Origin: Symsagittifera roscoffensis | Lineage: Eukaryota; Xenacoelomorpha; Acoela; Convolutidae | DNA: 64,000 nt | Direction: 5' to 3' | Assembly (NCBI RefSeq): GCF_963678635.1 | Contig: NC_087070.1 | Span: 39,912,397-39,976,396 of the forward strand | Shown: positions 1 through 9,017 of the stretch, piece after piece | Layout: every line of letters starts with the position of its first letter | How positions within the stretch are numbered: position 1 is the first letter of the stretch | The notes under the pieces: generated by a model | What the model was told of the DNA's origin: nothing | What the model saw: only the letters and a program-made list of their open reading frames with translations | Database searches by the model: none | Program-made: the position numbers and the translations under genes

Positions 1-1458
1 TTCATCTGGGTTTTGGTATGTGTACATGTATGTGTAGGCAGAGGAGTCTGTGTCGGCTGGTTTTTCAGGTTCGGTATGTGTTGTTTTGTAATAATCTTCG
101 CGTTCTGTACCCGAAGACTGACTGTTATTCTTTGAAGGTGTTGATTTGCTCCCCTTGACTTCTGTGGGAATCTGGCTCCCCGATCCCTTGTATTGGGAGC
201 CGTCTTGGGTTCTCGGGGTTTCAGTTTGAACCTGACTTCCTTTTTGGTACTCTTGAGATCCTCCTTCATTGCCCAATTGCTGACTAGCCACTTGAGACCC
301 TTGAAACTGAGACCCATATTTGGTTCCTGGTGGTTCCGTGGGTATTTGGCTTCCATACTGGTTCTGGGACCCTGATTTAGTTCCTGGAGGTTCCGTGGGT
401 GCTTGACTTCCATACTGGTTTTGGGATCCTGATTTACTTCCCGGAGGTTCCGTGGGTACTTGACTTCCATACTGGTTCTGGGATCCTGATTTAGTTCCAG
501 GAGGTTCCGTGGGTACTTGACTTCCATACTGGTTCTGGGATCCTGATTTAGTTCCCGGAGGCTCCGTGGGTACTTGACTTCCATACTGGTTCTGGGATCC
601 TGATTTAGTTCCCGGCGGTTCCGTGGGAACTTGACTTCCATACTCGTTTTGGGATCCTGATTTACTTCCCGGAGATTGTGTGGGTACTTGACTTCCATAC
701 TGGTTCTGTGATGCTGATTTACTTCCCGGAGGTTTCGTGGGTACTTGACTTCCATACTGGTTCTGGGATCCTGATTTAGTTCCAGGAGGTTCCGTGGGTA
801 CTTGACTTCCATACTGGCTCGGAGGTTTCCATGATTCTTCTTCAGCCATTGGTGCTTCAGTTGGATTCGTAGTACTAGGCGGAACCGTATTCGTTGGCGG
901 AGTTCTGTAGGTAAAACCTTTGGATTCACTACTACCAGACCGATCTGAATTATAAGTTTTCGACTTCCATGAACCGTTACTCTTGGCTGTTCCAGATTTC
1001 TCCGTCGCTGAATCTTTTTTTGAATTTTCGGCATATGGATCCACTGAGCCGTATGGATGGGTCGCTGGGCCGCCATCTGGAGGATCAGACTCTTTGCGGT
1101 TTTTGAAGTAGGTGTAAGGTGTTTTAGCCGAATCGTTCACACCGCCGACATCAACACCTCTAACCTGTCCGTCGTGTTTCATCGGATCTTCGTCAATTTC
1201 ATCTTCATTTGTGAACCGAGACGACTTGGTTGTCGCTGAATTCTTTTTTGTCGTGTCGTTTTCAGCCTCGGCTACATCTTCGTCGTCAACGTCGTCGTAT
1301 TCGCTGTTACCCTCTTCGGGCCCGTCGATTTCTTCGTATTCCGAGCCATCCTCGGCTTCTTCGTCCCCGGTTTCAGCGTCGGTCGCTCGCTCGGTACCCG
1401 ATGCATCTGTGGCTTCTGAAGCTTCAGTTCCCCGCTTCTTGTTTTTCTTGGGAGGCAT
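1..1458 (-). CDS. Acidic, repeat-containing disordered protein; C-terminus beyond window
   Basis: Reading the minus strand from the ATG at 1458-1456, the frame stays open for all 486 codons to the window edge, so the stop lies outside. The protein starts with a short basic patch (MPPKKNKKRG), which could be a nuclear signal. A strongly acidic stretch rich in Glu/Asp follows (about residues 20-100), then a Ser/Thr/Lys-rich linker, nine repeats of 19 residues (about 211-377), and a tail with SAYTYMYTYQNPDE. There is no signal peptide, membrane segment or known catalytic motif. Composition indicates intrinsic disorder. I see no introns in the visible part. I do not recognise the family. Coding is supported by the repeat length being a multiple of three, with differences between copies that leave the frame open. 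It may be a host gene or part of an unrecognised element. Confidence 0.6.
   Translation of the reverse strand, partial: MPPKKNKKRGTEASEATDASGTERATDAETGDEEAEDGSEYEEIDGPEEGNSEYDDVDDEDVAEAENDTTKKNSATTKSSRFTNEDEIDEDPMKHDGQVRGVDVGGVNDSAKTPYTYFKNRKESDPPDGGPATHPYGSVDPYAENSKKDSATEKSGTAKSNGSWKSKTYNSDRSGSSESKGFTYRTPPTNTVPPSTTNPTEAPMAEEESWKPPSQYGSQVPTEPPGTKSGSQNQYGSQVPTKPPGSKSASQNQYGSQVPTQSPGSKSGSQNEYGSQVPTEPPGTKSGSQNQYGSQVPTEPPGTKSGSQNQYGSQVPTEPPGTKSGSQNQYGSQVPTEPPGSKSGSQNQYGSQAPTEPPGTKSGSQNQYGSQIPTEPPGTKYGSQFQGSQVASQQLGNEGGSQEYQKGSQVQTETPRTQDGSQYKGSGSQIPTEVKGSKSTPSKNNSQSSGTEREDYYKTTHTEPEKPADTDSSAYTYMYTYQNPDE
330..826 (-). repeat. 57-bp tandem repeat, nine copies, in frame
   Basis: Nine head-to-tail copies of a 57-bp unit lie inside the minus-strand frame. 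They encode variants of the 19-residue unit GTKSGSQNQYGSQVPTEPP. Copies differ by a few bases (for example TEPP, TKPP and TQSP), and the unit core recurs at exact 57-base steps. Low divergence suggests recent expansion by slippage or unequal exchange. Copy number may vary between individuals. Confidence 0.9.
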
Positions 1459-1585
1459 TTGAACTATTTTTTTTCGGTTTGTGGGTTTTTAGTTTTTTCG
1501 TCTCGACTAAACAAAAACAAATCAAGCACGGGGTATCTAATTGTACTATATTTCTTTAGATGGCTCTCTTTTCCACTCTCTCGAT

Positions 1586-1615
1586 CCCCCCCCCCCCCAC
1601 ACACACACACACACA
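1586..1615. repeat. Poly-C tract followed by (CA)n microsatellite
   Basis: Thirteen C bases run directly into about nine CA dinucleotides, about 130 bases upstream of the minus-strand start codon at 1458. Confidence 0.95.
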
Positions 1616-1616
1616 G

Positions 1617-1880
1617 ACGACAATTTGTAACAGGCGAAAATTTTTAATAGGCGACAATTTGGAACAAGCGACAATTCGTAACAAGCGACAATTTATAACA
1701 ACAGACAACTCGTAACAAGGCATTAGCAAGTAGAAGATGCGTGCTCGCGAGGCTCCGCTAACATCCGGCGCAGCTTGAGAGGAATGCTGCGCGTCAACCT
1801 GTTTTACCCGCTTAATCTAAAGTTACGAGTTGTCGTCGCTTCTTACAAACAGTCGCCTTTTACGAATTGGCGCCTCACGA
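1617..1880. repeat. Short interspersed motif cluster with inverted flanks
   Basis: The motif gcgacaatt(t/c)gtaacaa recurs about five times at roughly 20-base spacing in 1617-1716. Its reverse complement recurs at 1822-1875. The segment gacaactcgtaac (1704-1716) is perfectly inverted at 1822-1834. This arrangement fits a small non-autonomous DNA element, but no target duplication was identified. Confidence 0.5.
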
Positions 1881-1936
1881 AAAACATTTAGTCTCTTTAT
1901 TTGGCTAAAAAGTTTTGTAAGCTACCCTGAATTTCA

Positions 1937-2327
1937 GTTATGAAAAGGTTTTAGCATTGTCATAGTGAAATGAAACTTATGAAAGTGAACAATTTCATAA
2001 AACTCTGAAAAATTTCAAAAAAATAAAGGATTTGTTCATCAAACCTTACATCGTAACCTTGTGCTTTCAGCCATATTTATTGTAATTATGGCCGTGTATT
2101 TATGGTTTTTTTTTTATAGCATGATGGTTTTTTTTATATATTTTTAAATATAGAAACTATGGCTAAGTATTTATGGTACGAAGTATTTATAGTAAGTTTG
2201 GCTAAAAGCGAAATGCGTAAGGTTACGAAGAAAAGTATGAAGAAAAAATCAGTTAACTTTTGAAAAATTGTTCACTTTCATAATTTTCAGTTCACTGTGA
2301 CAAAGTTAAAAAAACTTTTTCATAATT
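1937..2327. repeat. Fold-back (long inverted repeat) element
   Basis: Arms 1937-2074 and 2200-2327 are inverted, imperfect copies. The shared core tatgaaagtgaacaattt and the ends gttatgaaaa / ttttcataat are clear, separated by about 125 AT-rich bases. The right arm also resembles the interior of the MITE at 2584-2801, so this is probably a rearranged pair of copies of that family. The family-type right end (ggaaaagagcc) appears at about 2479-2490. Confidence 0.65.
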
Positions 2328-2583
2328 GAAATTCAAATGTGTTGGATGTGGAGAGTAGCCTCTAAATTTTTTAAGCCATATAAAGAGTCGGCATCTTTTT
2401 CGTGAGGCTATAACAATAGAATAAAAGAAGCTGGAAAAAAGAAAAGAAATAGAAAAATTGGAAATGGTAGGGGGAGGAGGAAAAGAGCCAAAATTTAACA
2501 AAAAAACTAGTCTAGTCTACTTTGTTAAAAAAGCAAGAGATCCAGCTTCAGTTCATGAAGAATCGTCTTGAGCTCGAAGTTTT

Positions 2584-2801
2584 GGCTCTTTTCCAGTTCC
2601 CCCCCCCTTTCAAAATACCGAGTTTTATGTTTGTTTTACGTGTTATTACGGCTAAATGCGTGATGTTACGCTGTAAAGTATGAAGAACAAATCTGTTCAG
2701 AATTGTCGATTTGTTCACTACGCCAAATTTCATTGCATTGTGTCAACGTTAAATAGACTTTTCAAAATTGAATTTGAAAGGGGGGGAACTGGAAAAGAGC
2801 C
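2584..2801. mobile_element. MITE family A, 218 bp, 8-bp TSD
   Basis: Terminal inverted repeats GGCTCTTTTCCAGTTCCCCC and the matching right end ggaactggaaaagagcc enclose a 218-bp non-coding element. It is flanked by a perfect 8-bp duplication GAAGTTTT (2576-2583 and 2802-2809). An 8-bp duplication is typical of hAT- or P-type transposases, which are not encoded here. At least two further good copies lie in this window (2868-3074 and 16826-17041). Confidence 0.85.
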
Positions 2802-2867
2802 GAAGTTTTTGTCGAGGAAAGTCAGAAGGAGCCGAATACCTAATGAAGCTGTATAACTAGAGGACGC

Positions 2868-3074
2868 GGCTCTTTTTCCGTTTCCCCTCACCTGCAAATT
2901 TTTCCATGTAAATTTGTTGACCACATTGTTCGATTGTTATAAAAATTTACATACAGACTAATAAGGCCACGACAATCATATTTGGTCTTCATACTCAACC
3001 TCGTAAAACCACTCGTTACACTAATATGTTGAAGCTCGGGTGAGGTGGGGGGGGGGGGGGGAGTAAAAAGAGCC
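2868..3074. mobile_element. MITE family A, 207 bp, 8-bp TSD
   Basis: The ends GGCTCTTTTTCCG and aaaaagagcc are flanked by a perfect 8-bp duplication GAGGACGC (2860-2867 and 3075-3082). The interior (cgattgttataaaaatttac, then catatttggtcttcatact) matches the copy at 16826-17041, and the right side carries a long G tract. Confidence 0.88.
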
Positions 3075-3125
3075 GAGGACGCTTTGAAAATCAGTGGGTT
3101 TCGTCGGAATAGGTCTAAATTGACA

Positions 3126-4146
3126 ATGGCAACTCAAGACACTCAATCTGAAGAAGGCGAACTAAGAATTGCATGAACACTAGATGGCCAGCTCAACTAC
3201 TGGTTGAGACCCTATTGTCGGATCAAATGATCAAATTGGATCCTAATTTGTATCAAGTTTTGAAGTACCGTTTAGGAGAAACTTGACTATTGTGCAGACT
3301 GCTCATCTGAATGAGAAATTGTTTGAAAGCGCATGCATCTCAATTCATGATGCAAGCTCTCCAATTACCGCACCCTCAATTTGAATTTGCCGCATACCAA
3401 GGTATATAGCTCTAACAAAACTCAGGTACAGTTAGATCCGACTACTTTCTGAAGCCAGAAACTAATTATGCGGAGTAGTATCTATCAGATTAATCTCACC
3501 CCAAGCAATTGGCAGATCGCTCACGGGTCGTTGTCTCCTTTATTCTTAGTACATTTTTTTGCCAGCCAATTTCAAACCGAACAGTTTCTCATACGAAAGC
3601 CTCAATTTTCGCATTCTCTCGCTTCACTCATTTTTTTCGAGCAAACAAGGATGGTTCTTCGGTTATCCAGTGGAGAAACAACGTTTTTTGTTGAGTACAC
3701 AAACAGATATCTACATCTAATGACAAAAGGCTTAGTCGCATCTCAGGTGTGTGAAAAGAAGTGCACCCCACCAGCCGCTGCTACAATTTCCAAGCCAACC
3801 ACAAATCAAGCTATGGTTAAAGATTTAACACAGCCTGAAAATTCCATTACCAGATTGAAAATTTTCTTCAAACTCCATACGTCATAATGTCGAATTGACC
3901 TACCTTAGAGCTCTTGTTTCAGGAAAGTGAACAAAACAATCGCGAAATTTGCCGACAATGACGCTTTTTACACAAATGCTCTGAGAAACCTATCGAAGAA
4001 TTTTTAACAGCCAGAGAGAGAAAACATCAGAAAACATCAGAAAAACATCATCAGTTTTGCTTCGTGTATATCAAAACTTGTCGCCTTTTTGGAATTGCTC
4101 GGAAAAGTACGTCAGTCTTGAATCAGTCAAATTATTCCTAAACTGC
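3126..4146 (+). pseudogene. BEL/Pao gag remnant
   Basis: An ATG at 3126 opens MATQDTQSEEGELRIA and then a stop. Stretches in shifting frames follow. LQLPHPQFEFAAYQG at about 3359-3403 resembles the conserved LPK-x-LP-x-F-x-G segment of BEL gag. Near 3948-4080, a damaged zinc-knuckle pattern (C-R-Q-stop, then HKCSEKPIEEFLTARER, then FCFVYIKTC) mirrors the paired Cys/His knuckles of BEL gag. Assignment rests on these motifs and on the clear BEL pol downstream. Many stops make the product non-functional. Confidence 0.5.
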
Positions 4147-4154
4147 AACCCAAT

Positions 4155-4588
4155 CAGGGGCGGATTTAGGGGGGGGGGGGCGGACGCCCCTTCCCCTCAG
4201 GGATTTGACCCCCTGCCGACCCAAAGGGTCCCCCCTTTGATACTTTTTCAGAAATCCATTTTTGGCCGACCGACCCTAAAATTTTTCTAAAGGCGCCTTT
4301 GGCGCCAATAAATGCTATTTTTGAGGGGGAGCGCGCGCCAAAAAAACGCATTTTTTTTGTCAAAATTTTTCAAAAAGTGCCCAAAAACGGCTTTTTGACT
4401 GTTTTTTCAAAAATATGCCTGCGGCGCAGAAAATTGTGCCAAAATAAGGGCAAAACAGTGCTTTAGGAAAGCGCGAAAAATAAAAATCATTTTGGTCGAC
4501 CTAAAAAAAAAAAAGGTCGTCAAAATTTTGGAAAATTTTTTGAAAATCCGCCCCCCCCCCCTCGAGAAAATCCTAGATCCGCCCCCTG
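4155..4588. mobile_element. hAT-like MITE (CAGGGGCGGA ends), 8-bp TSD
   Basis: The left end CAGGGGCGGATTTAGG and right end cctagatccgccccctg are terminal inverted repeats. The element is flanked by a perfect 8-bp duplication AACCCAAT (4147-4154 and 4589-4596). CAG termini with an 8-bp duplication are the hAT signature. The interior is non-coding, with long G and C tracts and the repeated phrase aggcgcctttggcgcc. It sits inside the BEL/Pao gag region, so it is younger than that element. Related copies are at 20706-21115, 22128-22475 and 47514-47960. Confidence 0.88.
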
Positions 4589-4596
4589 AACCCAAT

Positions 4597-5387
4597 ATGG
4601 AAGAGTTCTAATCTCTACACTCAAATGGAAGATGTTGAAAACCACCAACAAAAACCAACAACGCACTTTTTTTTCTTGAGCTGCCACAAAGTCGACAAGC
4701 CGACATACTCTGTCTGGCATTCGTAGTGAAAAATCGTGCTGTGTTTGTAGAAAAACCGCATCTCAACGGGTTCAGTGCGGCCCTCAAAACAATTCGTACG
4801 AATCAAATTTTGCGGAGATGACCAAAAACCAGCAATGGCAGCAGGCCGGATTGCGAAATCATAAGAAAAAATATGTTGTTAAAATGTGCTACCTAAAGTT
4901 TTATCTCAACGCCGTTGATCAAGGAAGGCATCAGTAACGAAATAGTGACAATACAATTTCGAACACTACCAGTCCACGAAATTGCTGCAAACCAGCGATT
5001 TCGTTGCCTCAAATCACTGATTTGTAGTTGGTAAAAAATAGCAAGAGTTCTTCCAGTACTTGGAAAAAAGCTCATGAGTTGTGGTTCAAGAAACAATTGG
5101 AAAATGGTTCAAGGTTTAAGGTTCGTTTTGTACCCACTGACGGATCTCACCAAGTCTCGCACTACATTTACTTTCAGCTGGTTAATAAGTAGATATTCGG
5201 TTGAACGGCTTCGATGTGATGGAGTCCGTCTTCACTCACCTGTTCGATCTGAACGTGTTCGCTGAATTCGATCAAAAAGAATACACGTTTAAAGTAAAGC
5301 TGGTTGTCAAACAAAATTTGAGCGTTGGTTCCAAAACAGTAGAGTTTCTTATATTTCATTTTATGCCTCCTTGGTTCGACTTGTCTC
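4597..5387 (+). pseudogene. BEL/Pao region between gag and RT, decayed
   Basis: No domain could be named with confidence. Short open pieces occur, including FDVMESVFTHLFDLNVFAEF near 5204-5260, in the place where the aspartic protease and the first part of the reverse transcriptase would be expected. I assign it to the BEL/Pao element by position only. Confidence 0.35.
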
Positions 5388-6240
5388 TTGAAAATTATTC
5401 AGAGAAGGAAAATTGAACCTAAAGAGCAATACGCTTCAAACTCGTACGACCATGATCTAAATCTTGAACAATTTGGCACGATTTGGCTCGTTTTTACGGG
5501 GCATCACAATTTCGAAGCTAATAACAATTTAACTGGCTTCTTTTCGGTCTGTATCTGCTGCAAAAAAATTACTTGTGGTGTTTAGGCAGGTCTTAGGATG
5601 ATTTTAACATGTTGACAGGTCGGATTGCAAGAAGTCGAGCAGTTTTCGTCGCGTTTTTAGACGCCGACAATATAAATGAGAAAAGTTTCTTACAATATTT
5701 TAGGTATACCATCGGAATATTCTTCTTTAATTTGTGCTTGTTATGCTCTACGCAAAACAGTTCTCGATCATAAAGATCGTTATCTCGAAACAGTTAAAAA
5801 TGTGCTAAGGGTTTTCTGCATAGATGAGTACCCTGGCTACGTAAAAAATCCAAAATCTCTTTAAAATTAAGTCGCAGTTTGATAGATCTGCTAAAATTAG
5901 CTGGTCTCAATTTATCAACTTGTTGATAATGATCCAGTTTTGCCAACTGAACTAAACCTTATTAAAGCCAAAGCTAGTGGCACTGAAAAATCTTTACGTA
6001 TCTAACACTCTGAAAAACGCATCGCATTTTTTAAGTCTCAAACGGAAGCACGGTTACCCGTACCTTGTTTATAAGCAGAGGAGTTAATCGCGAAATCAAT
6101 AATTGTTTACAAAGCAATCCTAATTTTTGTGTCGTTCGTAATCGACCCATTGGTCGTTTTGGGTCGTTCGTAATCGACTTTCAATTGCAATGTTGAAAAT
6201 CTAGCCTTTGCCGACCAAGTGAATAAAGGTTACAAGCTAG
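5388..6240 (+). pseudogene. BEL/Pao reverse transcriptase segment, copy 1
   Basis: The frame at 5676-5864 reads CACYALRKTVLDHKDRYLET and then VLRVFCIDEYPGY. This corresponds to the BEL/Pao segment around the RT active site, with FCIDEY where the family has FYVDD. The following bases give LLKLAGLNLST, matching the GGFNLTK-type motif after the active site. Upstream, the phrase gaacctaaagagcaatacgc is shared with copy 2 near 6418-6437. Stops and the altered active site make it inactive. Confidence 0.7.
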
Positions 6241-6384
6241 TATGGGAGGTTTAAAGCTAGTTGATTCACGTTCTGCAGCTGAAACTTTGTTTCAGAAAGT
6301 TCTGGATTATATCACGTCTCCTGATGGCAGCCGTTAGAAACCAAACTCTTTTTCTATTTTGTTTTATGCTTTATTTAATCAGCT

Positions 6385-7270
6385 TAGGTCTCTTGAAAAT
6401 TGTTAAGCGAGAAAAATGAACCTTAAAGAACAATACGCTTCAAATCCGCACCACCCTTATCCAGAACCAAATAAGTCATGCAAAGCTTGGCGCGCTCACA
6501 GCTTTCTCCCCAACTTGAGCGCAAACCGCTAAATAATTCCCTTCTTGTCTGTCTTGATCTGCTGCAGAAGCTGTTTTTTTTCTTGTTTAGTCAGGTGTTG
6601 TTTAAAGTATGATGTTTCAGCAGCTAGGATTGCAACAAATCTAGCCATTTTTGTTGCGTTGTTAGTGCCTAGAGGATTTTTTTGATGAGAGTGTATTTCA
6701 ATACACCAGGTAATTTCTCCATTTTTTGCTAATTATGCTCATCGCCGAACAGCCGTTGATCACCAAGATCGTTATCTCCAATCCGTTCAAGCAGTCCGTA
6801 ATGATTTTTACGTGGATGACTACCTTGGCTTCTTGAAAATCCGGAAACGATTTGAAAATTAAGCCGCAATTTTATCAATAATACGATTTAGTTGAGTTGA
6901 CAAAATCCGGATTAATATCAACAAACTTCGAAAAGTTGAACCCTCCTAAAAGGAGAGGATTGATAAATTATCAATCGTCTCGATTTAGGAGGGTTCAACT
7001 CATCGAAATTTGTTGATATAAATCCGGATTTGTCAATTCAACTAAATCGTATTATCGCCAATGCTAGTTACACTAAAAATCCTTTTAAAAAATGTTCTGC
7101 ACCAAACACTGCAGAAAATTTTGCATGTTCTAGATCTGAACAGGAACCTTGTCACTGTTACGTACATTGTAAGCAGAAGAGTTAGTCGCGATTTCAACGA
7201 CTGTTTACACAGCGATCAGTTCTAATATGTATAACGTTCGCGTTCGACCCAATAGTTGTTGTCGCTTCTC
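6385..7270 (+). pseudogene. BEL/Pao reverse transcriptase segment, copy 2
   Basis: The bases from about 6709 read SPFFANYAHRRTAVDHQDRY and then VRNDFYVDDYLGFLK, with an intact YVDD catalytic motif. After a palindromic insertion the frame resumes with LGGFNSSKFVDINPDLSIQL (about 6984-7043). The same order of motifs occurs in copy 1, about 1 kb upstream, with similar intervening DNA. This is a diverged tandem duplication of part of pol, or two neighbouring BEL copies. Confidence 0.78.
6878..7055. repeat. Long palindrome (arms about 88 bp, 1-nt centre)
   Basis: Bases 6878-6966 are the inverted copy of 6968-7055, with about eight mismatches and one single-base indel. The centre is gattgataaattatcaatc. 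The right arm is genuine BEL/Pao coding sequence (LGGFNSSKF). The left arm is therefore an inverted duplication of it. Confidence 0.9.
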
Positions 7271-7399
7271 AAACCTGCGGGGATGCATATTAATCGAAGA
7301 TATTCTCTTATCTGGCATTTGAGTTGTCAGCACCGAAACGACTCATTGCCGAACGAGTTGTGCTGCAGATTGATTTAGTTGTACTCAAGTGTGCCAATT

Positions 7400-7880
7400 T
7401 TAAAACGATTCACGACCCTTGCTGCTTTTTGACATGTCAGTGGATGATTTTAACTTACCCAACTCATCTGTGACAGCTGATTGGATCTTTTTTGTTCTGT
7501 TGCGCTATTTTACGCTCAGACAAAACGCCCTTGCTACAAGTCAATTAGTGGTCGTCCTTGGCAATGCACGAGTTGCCATAATGAATTTTCTTTCGATTTC
7601 AAAACTGGAACTTCAAGCTGTCTTTTTGCTACTCGTCTAAATGGTGAGATCAAGAAGGCTTTCTTACTGAGCATGTTGATTGCAATCATTAAGTCCTCTA
7701 GTGGTTGAACTCGACGAAAAAATATCCCGCGTTCGTTGCCAATCGGGTAGCCGCAATATCAGAGTTGACAGCATTTTACCGATGGTTTCTTGTCTTGTTA
7801 GCGATGCCACCGCTGACTCCTACCAGAAAAGTAGTTGAGTCAACGGGCCATCTTTCTTGACATTTTTGTTAGACCCTTTA
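7400..7880 (+). pseudogene. BEL/Pao RNase H region remnant
   Basis: NARVAIMNFLSISKLELQA (about 7562-7620) corresponds to the conserved SRVAPLK-x-(S/T)IPRLELQA motif at the start of the BEL/Pao RNase H-like domain. A frame shift then gives ATRLNGEIKKA. Further on, FVANRVAAISELT (7732-7770) and NGPSFL (about 7842-7859) match the motifs that precede the integrase in this superfamily. The order and spacing support the assignment; stops and frame changes show decay. Confidence 0.72.
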
Positions 7881-8163
7881 GGTCACTTAGGGGAAAATAG
7901 AAAAAACTTGCCTGAAACGTTCGTTCTTTGATTTGATTGAGGGCATAGAGGTTTTCAACTAATTTTGACTTTGCTGGGGAAAAGAATAGTTCGTTCTCCA
8001 AGATCAAGATGAAGCGCGAGGTCGCGTTCAGGTTGAGACTCTTAAATAGGCATGGTTTTTTCCAAACCTCTGATAAAACCATAATCGGAAATTGTTACCG
8101 CAGAAGAAGAAAAAAAATTATGTAGTTCTCTCTGCAGGTTGAATTCCAGTCGAATGTACACAA

Positions 8164-8736
8164 TTGGTTACGGAAAAACAAGTGGAAAAGTCCAGCCGTA
8201 AATCTTCACATTTGCTTTTCACCAGAACAAATGGTTTAGTCAGATCTACGGGCCGTACTCTGTGTCTCTCTGCAACTTGTTTCGATAACTTTCAATCAGT
8301 GTTTTTCCGATTGTTTCTCTACCTTCTTCACAATAATCACGATCATCAATTATTTGTCTATATCTCCGCTCCGTTTTTTATCAGCAATTTGTTGTACTAC
8401 AAGTGAGATCTGTGTTAGGAGCTATTGAAACGGAGTCAAATAAAAAGCTGAAAATGCAAAAAACCAAAAGGCGTTACACCAAAGATGTGTGATCCCCTTG
8501 AGTGCTTTGGTTACCGCCTGCTGCCGTTGTTGAACTGTGGAGTTGACTGTTTCGGACTGTTTTCAGGATTTCTTTTTACATGTTTATGATCCGCTCAATT
8601 CAGATTGAGTTGGTTTCATCCGAGTAAACAAATTCATGTGTGACGGCTGTCGAGCGCTTTATATCTGGGCGAGGAAAACCCTCGGTAATTTGGACGGACA
8701 CTGACACGAACTTCTTAGGAGCTATGCCTAGCACAG
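8164..8736 (+). pseudogene. BEL/Pao integrase, N-terminal part, cut by copia insertion
   Basis: TRTNGLVRSTGR (about 8221-8256) resembles the NGLLRVGGRL motif that begins the BEL/Pao integrase zinc region. LNCGVDCFGLF (about 8532-8564) matches the family's GVDYFGPF motif with the first catalytic Asp. RGKPSVIWTDTDTNF (8670-8714) matches the second catalytic Asp region. Coding similarity stops near 8735 and resumes after the Ty1/copia element with PPSVPHQFEAW, so the integrase was split by that insertion. Confidence 0.75.
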
Positions 8737-8770
8737 ATCTTTATGCATAGCTTCTGATATGCATAAAGAT
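8737..8770. repeat. Perfect hairpin, 12-bp arms
   Basis: atctttatgcat (8737-8748) and atgcataaagat (8759-8770) are perfect inverted copies around a 10-base loop, just where BEL/Pao integrase similarity fades. Confidence 0.85.
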
Positions 8771-8821
8771 AGGAATGCAGAAACTCCACAATCGTTTTTC
8801 AGTAGCATTGACTTATAGGAA

Positions 8822-8978
8822 TGAAACAATATTGACTTATGACCTTTAACTTTTTAAAAGATATCAAAAACAATGGGGTTAAACAAAGGTTGTGGATTTT
8901 GACTTAAGCCACTTTAATGGAAAAAGAATGATGAGAAATTCGTCTTATATTTAAACATCGAGACGTACTAGTATAAAA
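8822..8978 (+). repeat. 5' LTR of Ty1/copia element
   Basis: It starts TGAAACAATATTGACTTATG and matches 13255-13410 over its length, including the shared blocks ggttaaacaaaggttgt and aacatcgagacgtacta. The end is placed directly before the primer site. Confidence 0.8.
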
Positions 8979-8988
8979 GGTTATGAGC
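8979..8988 (+). promoter_or_regulatory. Primer-binding site for half-molecule of initiator tRNA-Met
   Basis: ggttatgagc is complementary to the anticodon arm of initiator tRNA-Met (gctcataacc). Copia elements are known to prime from a 5' half of this tRNA, which fits the position right after the LTR. Confidence 0.65.
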
Positions 8989-9017
8989 GATTGAAGCTTC
9001 CAAGTACCAAAATCTTG

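Noticed and set aside
193-1559. Plus-strand frames over the first 1.5 kb
   Set aside because: They are shadows of the much longer minus-strand frame, whose 57-bp repeat explains the open frames.
7840-8082. Minus-strand frame of 80 codons in the BEL/Pao element
   Set aside because: It overlaps the linker between the RNase H and integrase remnants and shows no motif.
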